A stretch of 64,000 bases of DNA, taken from Mucilaginibacter sp. OK098 (GTDB taxonomy: Bacteria; Bacteroidota; Bacteroidia; Sphingobacteriales; Sphingobacteriaceae). Location of the stretch: contig NZ_FRCM01000005.1 of assembly GCF_900142915.1 (NCBI RefSeq), positions 62,001-126,000 on the forward strand. The letters are read 5' to 3'. The notes under the pieces were generated by a model, which did no database searches, had not been told where the DNA came from, and saw only the letters and a list, made by a program, of their open reading frames with translations. Shown here one piece after another: positions 8,054 through 17,225 of the stretch. The position numbers and the translations under genes were made by a program. Position 1 is the stretch's first letter. Each line of letters begins with the position of its first letter.

Positions 8054-8495
8054 CAGGGATTGTTTGAACAGACGTAATAATTATTTTATCATGATACCCG
8101 GGGAACAATGGATTTAAAAGAAAATTATAGTCAGAAGAATTTATTGCAGAACGGACTTTTATAGCCAGAAATTGTTTGTTAAACATCAATTTATCACCTA
8201 GTAGCTTATTTTCAAAATTTTCAGGTAGCTGCCATTTAGCGGAGTATTTGGAATCAGGTAATTGGTAGATCAGTTTATCACTGTTTTTAATTTCTATTGA
8301 AGTAATGTATAAATTCGACGGGATATCCGCTTCGTTAAAGTGCACCAGGCTTTCAAGATAGGCCAGGGAACTATTCTCGCTGGTGTAGAGCATATAGGTG
8401 CCTTTGCTGTTCCATCTGCCGCCAAACTTAAATGAACCAAAGCCTGAGAGGTCTTCTGCACGCTCAAGCGTTTTTGCAATTCTGTAAACTATCAT
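8031..8495 (-). CDS. res: RES-domain toxin (NAD+-degrading, type II TA)
   Basis: 154 residues, normal for a RES toxin. Conserved positions are visible: Arg5 in VYRIA, Arg27 in GGRWNSKG, Tyr37 and Glu48 in YTSENSSLAYLE. Characterised RES toxins deplete NAD+ and stop growth. The gene lies 6 bp after the Xre antitoxin gene in the usual antitoxin-toxin order. The stop codon lies in the right half of a 65-bp tandem duplication. Confidence 0.92.
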   Translation of the reverse strand: MIVYRIAKTLERAEDLSGFGSFKFGGRWNSKGTYMLYTSENSSLAYLESLVHFNEADIPSNLYITSIEIKNSDKLIYQLPDSKYSAKWQLPENFENKLLGDKLMFNKQFLAIKVRSAINSSDYNFLLNPLFPGYHDKIIITSVQTIPVDNRLIR

Positions 8496-8501
8496 TGCTG
8501 A

Positions 8502-8966
8502 TCAGGAATAAACACCGTATTCAATCCTGCCTAAAATGTCATCTACCATTTTTAGCCCGGTAGGAATATAAAAAAGGTCAATGGGCTTGATGTTATTTAA
8601 CGCCCTGTTAGGATAATTGAGCCAGCTTTTTACCTTATCTTCATTTTCAAATACCGAAAAAGCATGTTCAACAACTTTGGTAATCTCTATAATGTGCGAT
8701 GACGTGCGTTTGTCAAGCCTGTCGGTGCTCTTTTTGCGTTCGAGTGTTTTAACCGAAGCATCCAATATGTTTTCTGAAAATGACTTCTTTGAGATACCAA
8801 GGTGGCCGATAAGGGCATCCAGTGAAGCTTTCGTAATCCCCTCATTACTTAAAGCTATCAGGTCAAAGTCAGACTGAATAGACATGGAAAGAATGCTTTT
8901 TCCGCCAAGTAAATTAACAAAACTTAGCCCCCTGGTTTTTGCCGGAATCTTTTCTATAACTTTCAT
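8502..8966 (-). CDS. xre: Xre/MbcA/ParS-type antitoxin
   Basis: 154 residues from the ATG at 8966. A TTG 18 bp upstream is in frame but lies inside the candidate -7 box, so it is rejected as a start. The N-terminal half is the Xre-like helical DNA-binding part (FDLIALSNEGITKASLDALIGHLGISKKSFSENIL). The C-terminal part (VVEHAFSVFENEDKVKSWLNYPNRALNNIKPIDLFYIPTG) is the DUF2384 toxin-binding domain, whose last residues block the RES active site in known pairs. Likely autoregulated. Confidence 0.92.
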   Translation of the reverse strand: MKVIEKIPAKTRGLSFVNLLGGKSILSMSIQSDFDLIALSNEGITKASLDALIGHLGISKKSFSENILDASVKTLERKKSTDRLDKRTSSHIIEITKVVEHAFSVFENEDKVKSWLNYPNRALNNIKPIDLFYIPTGLKMVDDILGRIEYGVYS

Positions 8967-8981
8967 TTGCGACAATTTTAC

Positions 8982-8989
8982 CAAATGTA
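8982..8989 (-). promoter_or_regulatory. -7 box (TACATTTG) of the xre-res operon
   Basis: Exact TAnnTTTG on the leftward strand, ending 15 nt before the ATG at 8966. It decides the start, because the in-frame TTG at 8984 is part of this box. Confidence 0.55.
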
Positions 8990-9147
8990 AGGATATAAAG
9001 TCGCTAATAAAATTATTTATTAGATAAATAAAAAAAATGATGAGGTAATAATTACCACATATAACTTATATTTAATGCTGGTATGCTTTAAACAGCAGTA
9101 AAAGACATTTAAATGTTGAGAAGATGTCAAATATTAGCTACAATTAT

Positions 9148-9176
9148 TTGTAACTAATAAATAAATTGCAAATTTG
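9148..9176 (+). promoter_or_regulatory. Candidate promoter of the cryptochrome-DASH gene
   Basis: TTG (9148-9150), 18 bp, then CAAATTTG (9169-9176), a 7-of-8 match to TAnnTTTG, 33 nt before the ATG. Confidence 0.35.
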
Positions 9177-9209
9177 TAGGCTGCAATTAAGTTAATCCCC
9201 TGTTTAACT

Positions 9210-10523
9210 ATGAGTGAAAAAACGATATTGGTGTGGTTTAGGAATGATTTACGGGTCCATGATAATGAAATATTATTAGAAGCGATCCGTAAAGCCGATA
9301 AAGTATTGCCAGTATATTGTTTTGATCCGTTTTATTTTAAACAAAATCTTTCAGGTAATTCTAAAACCGGAAATATAAGGGCCCGGTTCCTTGTAGAATC
9401 TGTAGCCAATCTGCGAAAGAATTTGCGGGGTATTGGCGGGGAGTTACTTATCCGCATTGGCAATCCAGCCGAAATACTGCCACAGCTTGCTGAAGAGTAC
9501 CAGGTAAACGAGGTATACCACCACAGGGAGGTTGCCCACGAGGAAACCGAAATATCCGAACAGGTGGAGACCGCCTTATGGAAAATTAAACTGAATTTAA
9601 AGCATTTTATAGGCCATACATTATATCACAAAGAGGATTTGCCTTTCCCAATAAAAGACATCCCGGATAGCTTTGCCGTTTTTAAGAAAAAGGTGGAACG
9701 CGATAGTAATGTGCGCCAGTGTGTAGCAACCCCTGAAAGTATTACAATCCCTGCAATTACAGGTGCCGGGGAAATTCCTACGCTGCAAATGCTGGGTCTG
9801 GATGAACCTTTTGGTGACCCGCGTGCAACGGATCGCTTTACAGGTGGCGAAGATGAAGCATTGAGCCAGCTGGAAAAGTTTTTTATAAACAACAGTCACA
9901 CAATCATCGGTAAAAAAAATAACGTCATTAATTTATCAAAGTTGTCACCATGGGTTGCTTTAGGCTGCATCTCATTACGGCAGGTTTACTGGGAAATCAT
10001 AAAGCAGCAGCAATTAAATAATACGCATTACCCGGGCATGCTGCTTGACCTGTTATGGCGGGATTATTTCAGGTTTATGTTTAAAAAGCATGGCCAAAAA
10101 TTTATTGCGGTAAAAGATCAGCCTGAAGATGTTGCTGAAGATGTAATTAGCGGGAACACACTTTTTGAAAGCTGGGAAAATGGCGAAACAGGTGTGCCGC
10201 TTGTTGATGCCATTATGCACGAATTGAATGCCACAGGCTACATCAGCAATTACAGCAGGCAAATCACAGCCGGGTTTTTAGTAAACGAACTTAAGGTTGA
10301 CTGGAAAAGGGGAGCCGCCTATTTTGAAGAAAAGCTGATTGATTATTCGCCGGCAAGTAACTGGGGTAACTGGGCATTTATAGCCGGCGTTAATGATGCC
10401 CGCGAAAGCCGCTACACTATAGCCGCTTTGCAAATAACCGAACAACCTGCGAAAAGCGATTATATAGATACCTGGTTGCCTGCATTAAAAGGTGATGACT
10501 ACCAGGCATATGCTATAAAATAA
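9210..10523 (+). CDS. Cryptochrome DASH / photolyase-family flavoprotein
   Basis: 437 residues. The N-terminal antenna-domain start (LVWFRNDLRVHDNEILLEA) and segments KTGNIRARFLVESV, HTLYHKEDLPF and DSFAVFKKKVE are typical of the DASH branch rather than CPD photolyases. The FAD domain has LLWRDYFRFMFKKHG, WENGETGVPLVDAIMHELNATGY and WGNWAFIAGVNDARE. DASH proteins bind FAD and an antenna pterin, repair dimers in single-stranded DNA and may act in blue-light signalling. No operon partner; it is separate from the phrB gene at 2381-3694. Confidence 0.95.
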   Translation: MSEKTILVWFRNDLRVHDNEILLEAIRKADKVLPVYCFDPFYFKQNLSGNSKTGNIRARFLVESVANLRKNLRGIGGELLIRIGNPAEILPQLAEEYQVNEVYHHREVAHEETEISEQVETALWKIKLNLKHFIGHTLYHKEDLPFPIKDIPDSFAVFKKKVERDSNVRQCVATPESITIPAITGAGEIPTLQMLGLDEPFGDPRATDRFTGGEDEALSQLEKFFINNSHTIIGKKNNVINLSKLSPWVALGCISLRQVYWEIIKQQQLNNTHYPGMLLDLLWRDYFRFMFKKHGQKFIAVKDQPEDVAEDVISGNTLFESWENGETGVPLVDAIMHELNATGYISNYSRQITAGFLVNELKVDWKRGAAYFEEKLIDYSPASNWGNWAFIAGVNDARESRYTIAALQITEQPAKSDYIDTWLPALKGDDYQAYAIK

Positions 10524-10572
10524 GTTGGTTTAAATTGTAATAATTACCACAACTTTGCGTCATATAGTTATC

Positions 10573-10677
10573 ATGAATCAGTTCGAACAATTTACCGTTA
10601 TTATTGGTGCGCTCGCCATTCTTTTTGAGGGGATCTCTTACGTGCGCGATTTTCTGCATAAACTGTTGCACAAATAA
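10573..10677 (+). CDS. Small single-pass membrane protein, 34 residues
   Basis: ATG at 10573 to TAA at 10675. The product is a short Gln/Glu-containing head, a hydrophobic stretch (FTVIIGALAILFEGISYV) and a basic tail (RDFLHKLLHK), the layout of a small inner-membrane protein. A CAACTTTG box (7 of 8 to TAnnTTTG) ends 15 nt before the start. I do not recognise the family. It stands alone between cryptochrome DASH and sucA. Confidence 0.45.
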   Translation: MNQFEQFTVIIGALAILFEGISYVRDFLHKLLHK

Positions 10678-10776
10678 ATTTCCCGCTCCTTATCCTCATT
10701 TTTAAATAATATCGTTTAATGTTAATAAGTGGCTAAGTTTTATAAATAAATTATAAAGTTTATAAACCGATATGCT

Positions 10777-10784
10777 TACTTTTG
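10777..10784 (+). promoter_or_regulatory. -7 box (TACTTTTG) of sucA
   Basis: Exact TAnnTTTG, 24 nt before the ATG at 10809. A TTG at 10782 is in frame with sucA but forms the end of this box, so it is not the start codon. Confidence 0.55.
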
Positions 10785-10808
10785 TACCGTTTTAAAGATT
10801 GGTTTCTC

Positions 10809-13616
10809 ATGGATCGCCTCAATTATATAAACAGCGGGAACGCTGCATACATTAATTCCCTTTACGAAGCATACAAACAAGACCCGGAATCTGTTGATTT
10901 TGGATGGCAAAAATTTTTTGAAGGATTTGATTTCGGAAAAGATACGCCTGCGCCTGTTGCTGCTGTAAATACTGAAACGCCCGAGCATTTCTTAAAAGAA
11001 ATTAACGTGCTGAACATGATAGATGGCTACCGTACGCGCGGCCATTTGTTTACTAAAACCAACCCTGTACGTGAAAGGCGTAAGTACTTCCCGGGCAAAG
11101 AACTGGAAACATTTGGCTTAAGTGAGGCCGACCTGGATACCGTTTTTAATTCAGGTGTTGAGGTTGGTTTGGGCGCCGCCAAACTACGGGATATCCGCCA
11201 GCTTTTGGAGGATACCTATTGCCAGTCGATAGGTGCCGAATACAGGTATATCCGGAACCCTATAAAGCTTAAATGGTTTGAAGACCGGATGGAGAGCAAG
11301 CGCAACACGCCATCATTCACAGTTGATGAAAAGAAGCTGATGCTTGATAAGCTGAACGAAGCGGTTGTTTTTGAAAATTTCCTTGGCACAAAATTCTTGG
11401 GGCAAAAACGATTTTCGCTTGAGGGCGCCGAGGCGTTGATCCCGGCATTAGATTCAGTTATTCAAAATGGATCAGAGCTTGGCATCCAGGAATTCATTAT
11501 AGGCATGGCGCATCGCGGAAGGCTGAATGTGCTTACCAATATTATGGAAAAACCCTACAAGGAGGTTTTTTTAGAGTTTGAAGGTAAAAATTTCGATGAG
11601 GATACCCCATTCGGTGGCGATGTTAAATATCACCTGGGTTACTCAACAGATGTGGTTACTAAAGGTGGTAAAAAGGTACACTTGAGCCTTTGCCCCAATC
11701 CATCGCACCTGGAAGCGGTTGATCCCGTTGTTGAAGGCTTAACCCGCTCAAAAATCGACTTTAAATATAATGGCGATGATACAAAAATAGCACCTATACT
11801 AATTCATGGTGATGCTTCGGTAGCAGGTCAGGGTATCGTTTACGAAGTTTTACAAATGGAAAAGCTGGATGGATACCGCACAGGCGGAACCATCCATGTA
11901 GTTATAAATAACCAGATTGGTTTTACCACCAATTTCAAAGATGCACGCTCAAGTACTTATTGTACTGATGTGGCTAAAACAGTTTTATCGCCGGTTTTTC
12001 ATGTTAACGGCGATGATGTTGAAGCTTTGGCATATGTGGTAAATCTTGCAATGGAGTACCGCCAGGTATTTCACGAAGATGTGTTTATTGATATTTTATG
12101 CTATCGCAGGTACGGCCATAATGAGGCTGATGAGCCAAAATTCACCCAGCCATTGTTATACAAAGCAATAGAAGCGCATCCGAACCCGCTTGAGATCTAT
12201 AAACAAAAGCTGCAGGCCGAAGGTAGTATAGATGCCAACCTGGCGTTGGAAATGGAAAAGAAATTCCGTGCCGAACTGCAAACCAAACTGGATGAATCAA
12301 AAGCCGAAGACCGGTTTACCGAAACAATACAAATGTTTGAAGGTGCCTGGCATGGCCTGCACCTGGCAACTCCAAAAGAATCTTTTACACTTATTGAAAC
12401 ATCTGTTCCTGAAAAGGAATTACTAGAGATTGGTGAAAAATTAACCATCTTACCAAAAGATAAAGCGTTTTTCAAAAAAATTGAAAAGCTTTTTGAAGAG
12501 CGCAATAAAATGGTAACCAGTACCCACGTTTTTGACTGGGCAATGGGCGAGCTATTAGCTTACGGCACCTTATTAAAAGATGGGCACCCGGTTAGGTTAA
12601 GCGGCGAGGATGTTAAACGCGGTACTTTCTCACACCGGCATGCAGTTTTAACACTAGCAGAGTCGGAAGACGAGTATACACCGCTGGATACCATTCAAAC
12701 AGAAGCAAAATTCAGCATATTTAACTCGTTATTATCTGAATATGGTGTTCTAGGTTTTGAGTACGGGTACGCTTTAGCTAACCCCAATGCCTTAACTATA
12801 TGGGAAGCACAGTTTGGCGACTTTTTTAACGGCGCACAGATTATTGTAGACCAGTACATAGCAAGTGCGGAAACCAAATGGCAGCGTGGCAACGGGCTAG
12901 TGATGTTACTGCCACATGGCTACGAAGGCCAGGGTCCGGAGCATTCATCTGCACGAATTGAGCGTTTTATGGAACTTTGTGCCGATAGCAATATCCAGGT
13001 GGCCAATTGTACCACACCTGCAAACTTTTTCCATATCCTGAGAAGACAGATGCTGAGGGAGTTCCGTAAGCCGCTGATTATATTTACACCTAAGAGTTTA
13101 TTGCGCAGCCCTAAGTGCGTATCAAAGCTGGAGGAGTTTACCAATGGCAAGTTCCACGAGTTGATAGACGATACCTATGCGGATGCTAAAAAGGTAAAAC
13201 GGGTGTTACTTTGTTCAGGAAAGATCTATTATGATTTGCTTGAAAAACAACTGGCCGATAAGCGTAAGGACGTAGCTATTGTTCGTATTGAACAATTATA
13301 TCCAACGCCTGTTGTGCAGATCCTTAAGATAAAGGGCAAATATAATAAGGCCACTGAATTTATTTGGGTACAGGAAGAGCCGGAGAACATGGGGGCATGG
13401 CCATACATTTGCCGCAAGTTCCATAACGATAAAGTAATAAACCTGAATGTAATTTCAAGGCATGAAGGCAGCAGTACCGCTACCGGTTTTGCTAAACAAC
13501 ATGCCGCACAACAATTACACATTGTTTCAAAAGCATTTGAAGCACCTGCCGGAAAGCAGGTGAAAGCCGCAGTGAAAGAGACTGCCGAAAAAATGGCAAA
13601 TGTTGGAGCGGATTAA
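10809..13616 (+). CDS. sucA: 2-oxoglutarate dehydrogenase E1 component
   Basis: 935 residues from ATG 10809, full length for OdhA/SucA. The N-terminus (NSGNAAYINSLYEAYKQDP) is the E2-binding tail of the family. ThDP/substrate segments are present: GMAHRGRLNVL, LCPNPSHLEAVDPV, HGDASVAGQGIVYE, NNQIGFTT, RRYGHNEADEPKFTQP and LPHGYEGQGPEHSSARIERF. It decarboxylates 2-oxoglutarate in the TCA cycle and passes the succinyl group to the E2 lipoyl arm. The E2 gene follows after 92 bp, and the spacer holds a palindromic repeat. Confidence 0.97.
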   Translation: MDRLNYINSGNAAYINSLYEAYKQDPESVDFGWQKFFEGFDFGKDTPAPVAAVNTETPEHFLKEINVLNMIDGYRTRGHLFTKTNPVRERRKYFPGKELETFGLSEADLDTVFNSGVEVGLGAAKLRDIRQLLEDTYCQSIGAEYRYIRNPIKLKWFEDRMESKRNTPSFTVDEKKLMLDKLNEAVVFENFLGTKFLGQKRFSLEGAEALIPALDSVIQNGSELGIQEFIIGMAHRGRLNVLTNIMEKPYKEVFLEFEGKNFDEDTPFGGDVKYHLGYSTDVVTKGGKKVHLSLCPNPSHLEAVDPVVEGLTRSKIDFKYNGDDTKIAPILIHGDASVAGQGIVYEVLQMEKLDGYRTGGTIHVVINNQIGFTTNFKDARSSTYCTDVAKTVLSPVFHVNGDDVEALAYVVNLAMEYRQVFHEDVFIDILCYRRYGHNEADEPKFTQPLLYKAIEAHPNPLEIYKQKLQAEGSIDANLALEMEKKFRAELQTKLDESKAEDRFTETIQMFEGAWHGLHLATPKESFTLIETSVPEKELLEIGEKLTILPKDKAFFKKIEKLFEERNKMVTSTHVFDWAMGELLAYGTLLKDGHPVRLSGEDVKRGTFSHRHAVLTLAESEDEYTPLDTIQTEAKFSIFNSLLSEYGVLGFEYGYALANPNALTIWEAQFGDFFNGAQIIVDQYIASAETKWQRGNGLVMLLPHGYEGQGPEHSSARIERFMELCADSNIQVANCTTPANFFHILRRQMLREFRKPLIIFTPKSLLRSPKCVSKLEEFTNGKFHELIDDTYADAKKVKRVLLCSGKIYYDLLEKQLADKRKDVAIVRIEQLYPTPVVQILKIKGKYNKATEFIWVQEEPENMGAWPYICRKFHNDKVINLNVISRHEGSSTATGFAKQHAAQQLHIVSKAFEAPAGKQVKAAVKETAEKMANVGAD

Positions 13617-13663
13617 TTTGTGGTAGGGACTTAACACTTTCGTCCGGATAAAAATGCAATACC

Positions 13664-13687
13664 AGAGACGCAAAATATTGCGTCTCT
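13664..13687. repeat. GAGACGC palindrome between sucA and sucB
   Basis: Perfect 10-bp arms AGAGACGCAA (13664-13673) and TTGCGTCTCT (13678-13687) around AATA. The same palindrome occurs twice inside icmF (23879 and 23932). Because it lies inside an operon spacer it would form an mRNA hairpin just before sucB. Confidence 0.9.
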
Positions 13688-13708
13688 ACAAAATACAAAA
13701 ATTCTACT

Positions 13709-15313
13709 ATGAGTTTAACTATCAAAGTTCCGCCGGTTGGCGAATCAATTACTGAAGTAACTTTATCAAGCTGGCTAAAAAAAGATGGCGATGCGGTAAA
13801 GATGGATGAGGTAATTGCCGAATTAGAATCGGACAAAGCCACTTTTGAGCTTACTGCCGAAAAAGCCGGTATTTTAAAAACTGTAGCCAAAGAGGGTGAT
13901 ACTTTACCTATTGGCGCTGTTGTTGCCACTATTGAAGAAGGCGGGGCTGTTGCACAGGAAAGTGCACCGGCCGCACAACCCCAGCCGGAAGTTGTTGCTA
14001 ACGCACCTGCCCCGGCACCTGTTGCAGCTACTCCGGTGGCAGCAACATCTGCACCAGCATCAGGGGGCTCATTACAAGTGAAAGTACCACCCGTTGGTGA
14101 ATCAATTACCGAAGTAACCCTTTCACGCTGGATAAAGAAAGATGGCGATGCAGTTGCGATGGACGAAGCTATTGCCGAACTGGAATCAGATAAAGCTACA
14201 TTTGAACTAACTGCTGAAAAAGCAGGGGTATTAAAAACCATAGCCAAAGAAGGAGATGTATTGCCTATAGGCGCAGTTGTTTGTACCATTGAAGGTGTGG
14301 GTGCATCAGCTCCTGCTGCTGCGCCGGTAGAAGCATCTCCTGCTGCAGCTGTTTCGGCAACTAACGGAAAGGCTACAACTTATGCATCAGGCACACCATC
14401 GCCTGCTGCTGCAAAGATCCTTGCCGAAAAAGGTGTTAATGCTGGTTCAGTAAGCGGCACCGGTGTGGCAGGGAGGATAACAAAAGAAGATGCCCTGTTA
14501 GCCGAGAAGGTTTCAGAAAATCCGCAAGCTCCCAGGGACATGCAAGGCTCAGCGCCTGCAATTGCTAAACCTGCCGTGGCTGCTCCAAAAGCTGAACCAG
14601 TTGCTACGGGTGCGAGATCAGACCGTCGCGAAAAGATGTCGTCATTGCGTAAAACAGTTGCCAAACGTTTGGTAGCCGTTAAAAATGAAACTGCGATGCT
14701 AACCACCTTTAACGAGGTTGATATGTCGCCGATAATGGAGATTCGCAGCAAATACAAAGATAAATTTAAAGAGAAACATGGTGTGGGCTTAGGCTTTATG
14801 TCCTTCTTCACCAAAGCTGTTTGCGAGGCATTGAAAGATTGGCCTGCTGTAGGCGCACGGATTGAAGGCGAAGAAGTGGTTTACAGTAACTTTGCTGATA
14901 TTTCAATTGCTGTGTCGGCCCCTAAGGGTTTGGTGGTTCCGGTTATCCGTAATGCAGAAAGCATGAGCCTTGCCGAAATTGAAAAGGCTGTAGCTGCACT
15001 GGCTGTTAAGGCCCGCGAAAACAAGCTGACCTTAGAGGAAATGACTGGTGGTACTTTCACTATCACCAATGGCGGTGTATTTGGCTCTATGATGTCAACA
15101 CCGATATTGAATTCACCACAGTCAGCCATATTAGGTATGCACAACATTATTGAACGCCCTGTTGCTGTAAACGGACAAGTAGTTATTCGCCCGATGATGT
15201 ATTTGGCACTATCATATGATCACCGCATCATCGATGGCCGCGAATCGGTAAGCTTCCTTGTAAGGGTAAAACAATTACTGGAAGACCCTGCTAGGTTGTT
15301 GTTGGGAGTGTAA
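13709..15313 (+). CDS. sucB: 2-oxoglutarate dehydrogenase E2 (dihydrolipoyl succinyltransferase) with two lipoyl domains
   Basis: 534 residues. Two lipoyl domains (about 3-77 and 122-197) each carry the modified lysine in ESDKATF (Lys43, Lys162) and are nearly identical in protein sequence. They are joined by Ala/Pro-rich linkers, then a peripheral subunit-binding domain (SPAAAKILAEKGVNAGSVSGTGVAGRI is split here as SPAAAKILAEKG and GTGVAGRITKED) and the catalytic acyltransferase domain ending SYDHRIIDGRE (HxxxDG). E. coli SucB has one lipoyl domain, so this is a longer-armed version. Operon with sucA; a terminator follows. Confidence 0.96.
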   Translation: MSLTIKVPPVGESITEVTLSSWLKKDGDAVKMDEVIAELESDKATFELTAEKAGILKTVAKEGDTLPIGAVVATIEEGGAVAQESAPAAQPQPEVVANAPAPAPVAATPVAATSAPASGGSLQVKVPPVGESITEVTLSRWIKKDGDAVAMDEAIAELESDKATFELTAEKAGVLKTIAKEGDVLPIGAVVCTIEGVGASAPAAAPVEASPAAAVSATNGKATTYASGTPSPAAAKILAEKGVNAGSVSGTGVAGRITKEDALLAEKVSENPQAPRDMQGSAPAIAKPAVAAPKAEPVATGARSDRREKMSSLRKTVAKRLVAVKNETAMLTTFNEVDMSPIMEIRSKYKDKFKEKHGVGLGFMSFFTKAVCEALKDWPAVGARIEGEEVVYSNFADISIAVSAPKGLVVPVIRNAESMSLAEIEKAVAALAVKARENKLTLEEMTGGTFTITNGGVFGSMMSTPILNSPQSAILGMHNIIERPVAVNGQVVIRPMMYLALSYDHRIIDGRESVSFLVRVKQLLEDPARLLLGV

Positions 15314-15333
15314 AGTCCATCACATAAAATATT

Positions 15334-15358
15334 GAAACCCGGTTTAGGCCGGGTTTTT
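15334..15358 (+). terminator. Rho-independent terminator after sucB
   Basis: Stem AACCCGG / CCGGGTT with a 6-nt loop, followed by a T run; 20 bp after the sucB stop. Confidence 0.9.
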
Positions 15359-15360
15359 TG

Positions 15361-15475
15361 TTTTAAACTAAGATTTTTAAGATTTGTGAGATTTTAGGAG
15401 GTTCTTGCTTTGATCTTTAAATCCTTCTGATCCTACCAATCTTACTTTTAAACGCTTTTATTATACCTTTACAGC
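15361..15475. repeat. AAGATTTGTGAGATTTTAGGA-type word repeat region
   Basis: The spacer before the GT39 gene contains degenerate words (TAAGATTTTTAAGATTTG on the left, its approximate reverse complement TTTAAATCCTTCTGATCC on the right). These resemble the dispersed short-word arrays seen elsewhere in the window. A TACCTTTA box (15464-15471, 7 of 8 to TAnnTTTG) may start transcription of the next gene. Confidence 0.4.
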
Positions 15476-15496
15476 ATCAATCGATGTGATTTAGAA

Positions 15497-17215
15497 ATGC
15501 CGGATAATACAGTAAATAAGTCTCTTCAATCCAACAAGCTCATCTGGTATTTCCTATTAGGCTGGACTTTATTGAACATTATCCAGGCCTGCACTTTAGA
15601 ACTGCAGGGTGATGAGGCTTATTACTGGATGTATTCGCGCTATTTGGATTGGGGGTATTTTGATCACCCGCCAATGGTGGCCCTGTTCATTCGCATTGGT
15701 GACAGTATTATGCATAATGAACTTGGTTTACGTTTACTCACGGTACTGGCCAGCTCTGCATCTGTTTACCTGTTATGGCTTACCTTAAAGCAATATGCGG
15801 TTGATGCTTTGGCTTTTATCCTGGTTACATCGGGGTTGTTCATCTTTCACATTTATGGGTTCACGACAACGCCCGATTCGCCGCTTTTCTTTTTTACTGT
15901 ATTGTTTTATTATTTATACCAGCAATATATTCAAAATAATAAATGGGGACTGGCTGCACTTTTGGGGATAACTATTGCCTGCCTGTTATACAGCAAATAC
16001 AATGGCATACTGGTGGTTGGTTTTACTTTACTGGCTAATTTAAAATTATTAAAACGCGGTACGTTTTGGGGGATAGTTGTAATTGCGGTTGCCTTGTATG
16101 TGCCGCATATTATCTGGCAGGCTAGCCACGGATACCCATCTATAAATTATCATTTATATGAGCGCTCGGCTGATAAGTATAGTTTTTTAAATACCTTTTC
16201 CTATTTGCCGGGGCAACTGTTAATGGCCGGTCCGCTTATTGGATGGTTTTTGTTTTACAAGGCGTACACCATCAAAATAAAAGATGCTTTTATTCGCTGC
16301 CTGCTGGTTAATTGTTTGGGAACACTGTTGTTCTTTTTTATCAGCAGCGCAAAAGGCGAAGTGCAACCTCAATGGACATTTATCCTGTTTGCACCGCTGG
16401 TAATGCTGGTGCCGATCCATTTTAAACAGCAGGGCGGCTGGCCTAAATGGCTGTTGCCTTTGGCTGTGGTTAACGTAAGCATTATTATTATTGTGCGGGT
16501 AATTGTTATCAGCGGCGTTGGCTTTGCAAAAACTTACGGGCATTTAAAAAGCTACTATGGTTTTAAAGAGTGGGCGTACCTGGTAAAACAAAAAGCAGGC
16601 GATAATTATGTGGTGATGAGCGAAGGATTTCAAAACCCATCTAAATATAATTACTATACCAATAGCCTTAGATGCTTTGCTTATGATGACCGTTTTTACC
16701 GCGTCACCCAGTTTGATATCTGGCCAATGGAAGATAGCATCCAGCACAAACGCGTATATTATTTATCGGGGAAGCCTATAAAAGATCTTACAAAAGACAC
16801 CATAAAAATTGAAGCCGGTAAGTGGTATGGGAATTGGGTTGACGATGTACGTACTTACCAGAAAATAATTATTGCAACCGACTCGCTCAAAATAACTACC
16901 CATCCGGGGGAAATAACAAATTTTGATTTGACCATAACCAATCCTTATACTCATGCTATTAGCTTTAGTGATACAGGATACACACATCCTGTTAAGTTGG
17001 AATACTGTTTTTTTAAAGAAAATGCCCTCGTTGACGTAAAGGAAGCAAAAGACACTTATAAAAAAATAAGTTTACAACCGGGTGAAAGTATCCATTATAC
17101 TTTTCCTGTAACTTCGCCGTTGGAGAAAGGAAATTTCAGCCTGCTTTTTTCCTTGCGAACCGAACCATTTATCGGCAGCAAAAACAGCCGGGTAATAAAA
17201 ATAACTGTTAAATAA
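15497..17215 (+). CDS. Glycosyltransferase family 39 (ArnT/PMT-like) membrane protein
   Basis: 572 residues. The first 350 residues hold about ten hydrophobic segments. Near the N-terminus are GDEAYYW and FDHPPMVALFIRI, the acidic loop motif and DHPP of GT39 enzymes that use polyprenyl-phosphate sugars. The last 200 residues are a soluble domain with a beta-rich end (ITNFDLTITNPYTHAISF). Substrate and acceptor cannot be read from the sequence. It is 10 bp before an outer-membrane protein gene, so the pair is probably co-transcribed and may modify the cell surface. Confidence 0.87.
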   Translation: MPDNTVNKSLQSNKLIWYFLLGWTLLNIIQACTLELQGDEAYYWMYSRYLDWGYFDHPPMVALFIRIGDSIMHNELGLRLLTVLASSASVYLLWLTLKQYAVDALAFILVTSGLFIFHIYGFTTTPDSPLFFFTVLFYYLYQQYIQNNKWGLAALLGITIACLLYSKYNGILVVGFTLLANLKLLKRGTFWGIVVIAVALYVPHIIWQASHGYPSINYHLYERSADKYSFLNTFSYLPGQLLMAGPLIGWFLFYKAYTIKIKDAFIRCLLVNCLGTLLFFFISSAKGEVQPQWTFILFAPLVMLVPIHFKQQGGWPKWLLPLAVVNVSIIIIVRVIVISGVGFAKTYGHLKSYYGFKEWAYLVKQKAGDNYVVMSEGFQNPSKYNYYTNSLRCFAYDDRFYRVTQFDIWPMEDSIQHKRVYYLSGKPIKDLTKDTIKIEAGKWYGNWVDDVRTYQKIIIATDSLKITTHPGEITNFDLTITNPYTHAISFSDTGYTHPVKLEYCFFKENALVDVKEAKDTYKKISLQPGESIHYTFPVTSPLEKGNFSLLFSLRTEPFIGSKNSRVIKITVK

Positions 17216-17225
17216 CATCCCCTAT

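Noticed and set aside
8294..8479. Second frame inside the RES toxin gene
   Set aside because: Same-strand shadow within a clear RES domain.
13492..14289. 265-residue open frame on the minus strand across the sucB lipoyl region
   Set aside because: It is the antisense of the Ala/Pro-rich sucB start; low-complexity product, no start context, and sucA/sucB are certain on the other strand.
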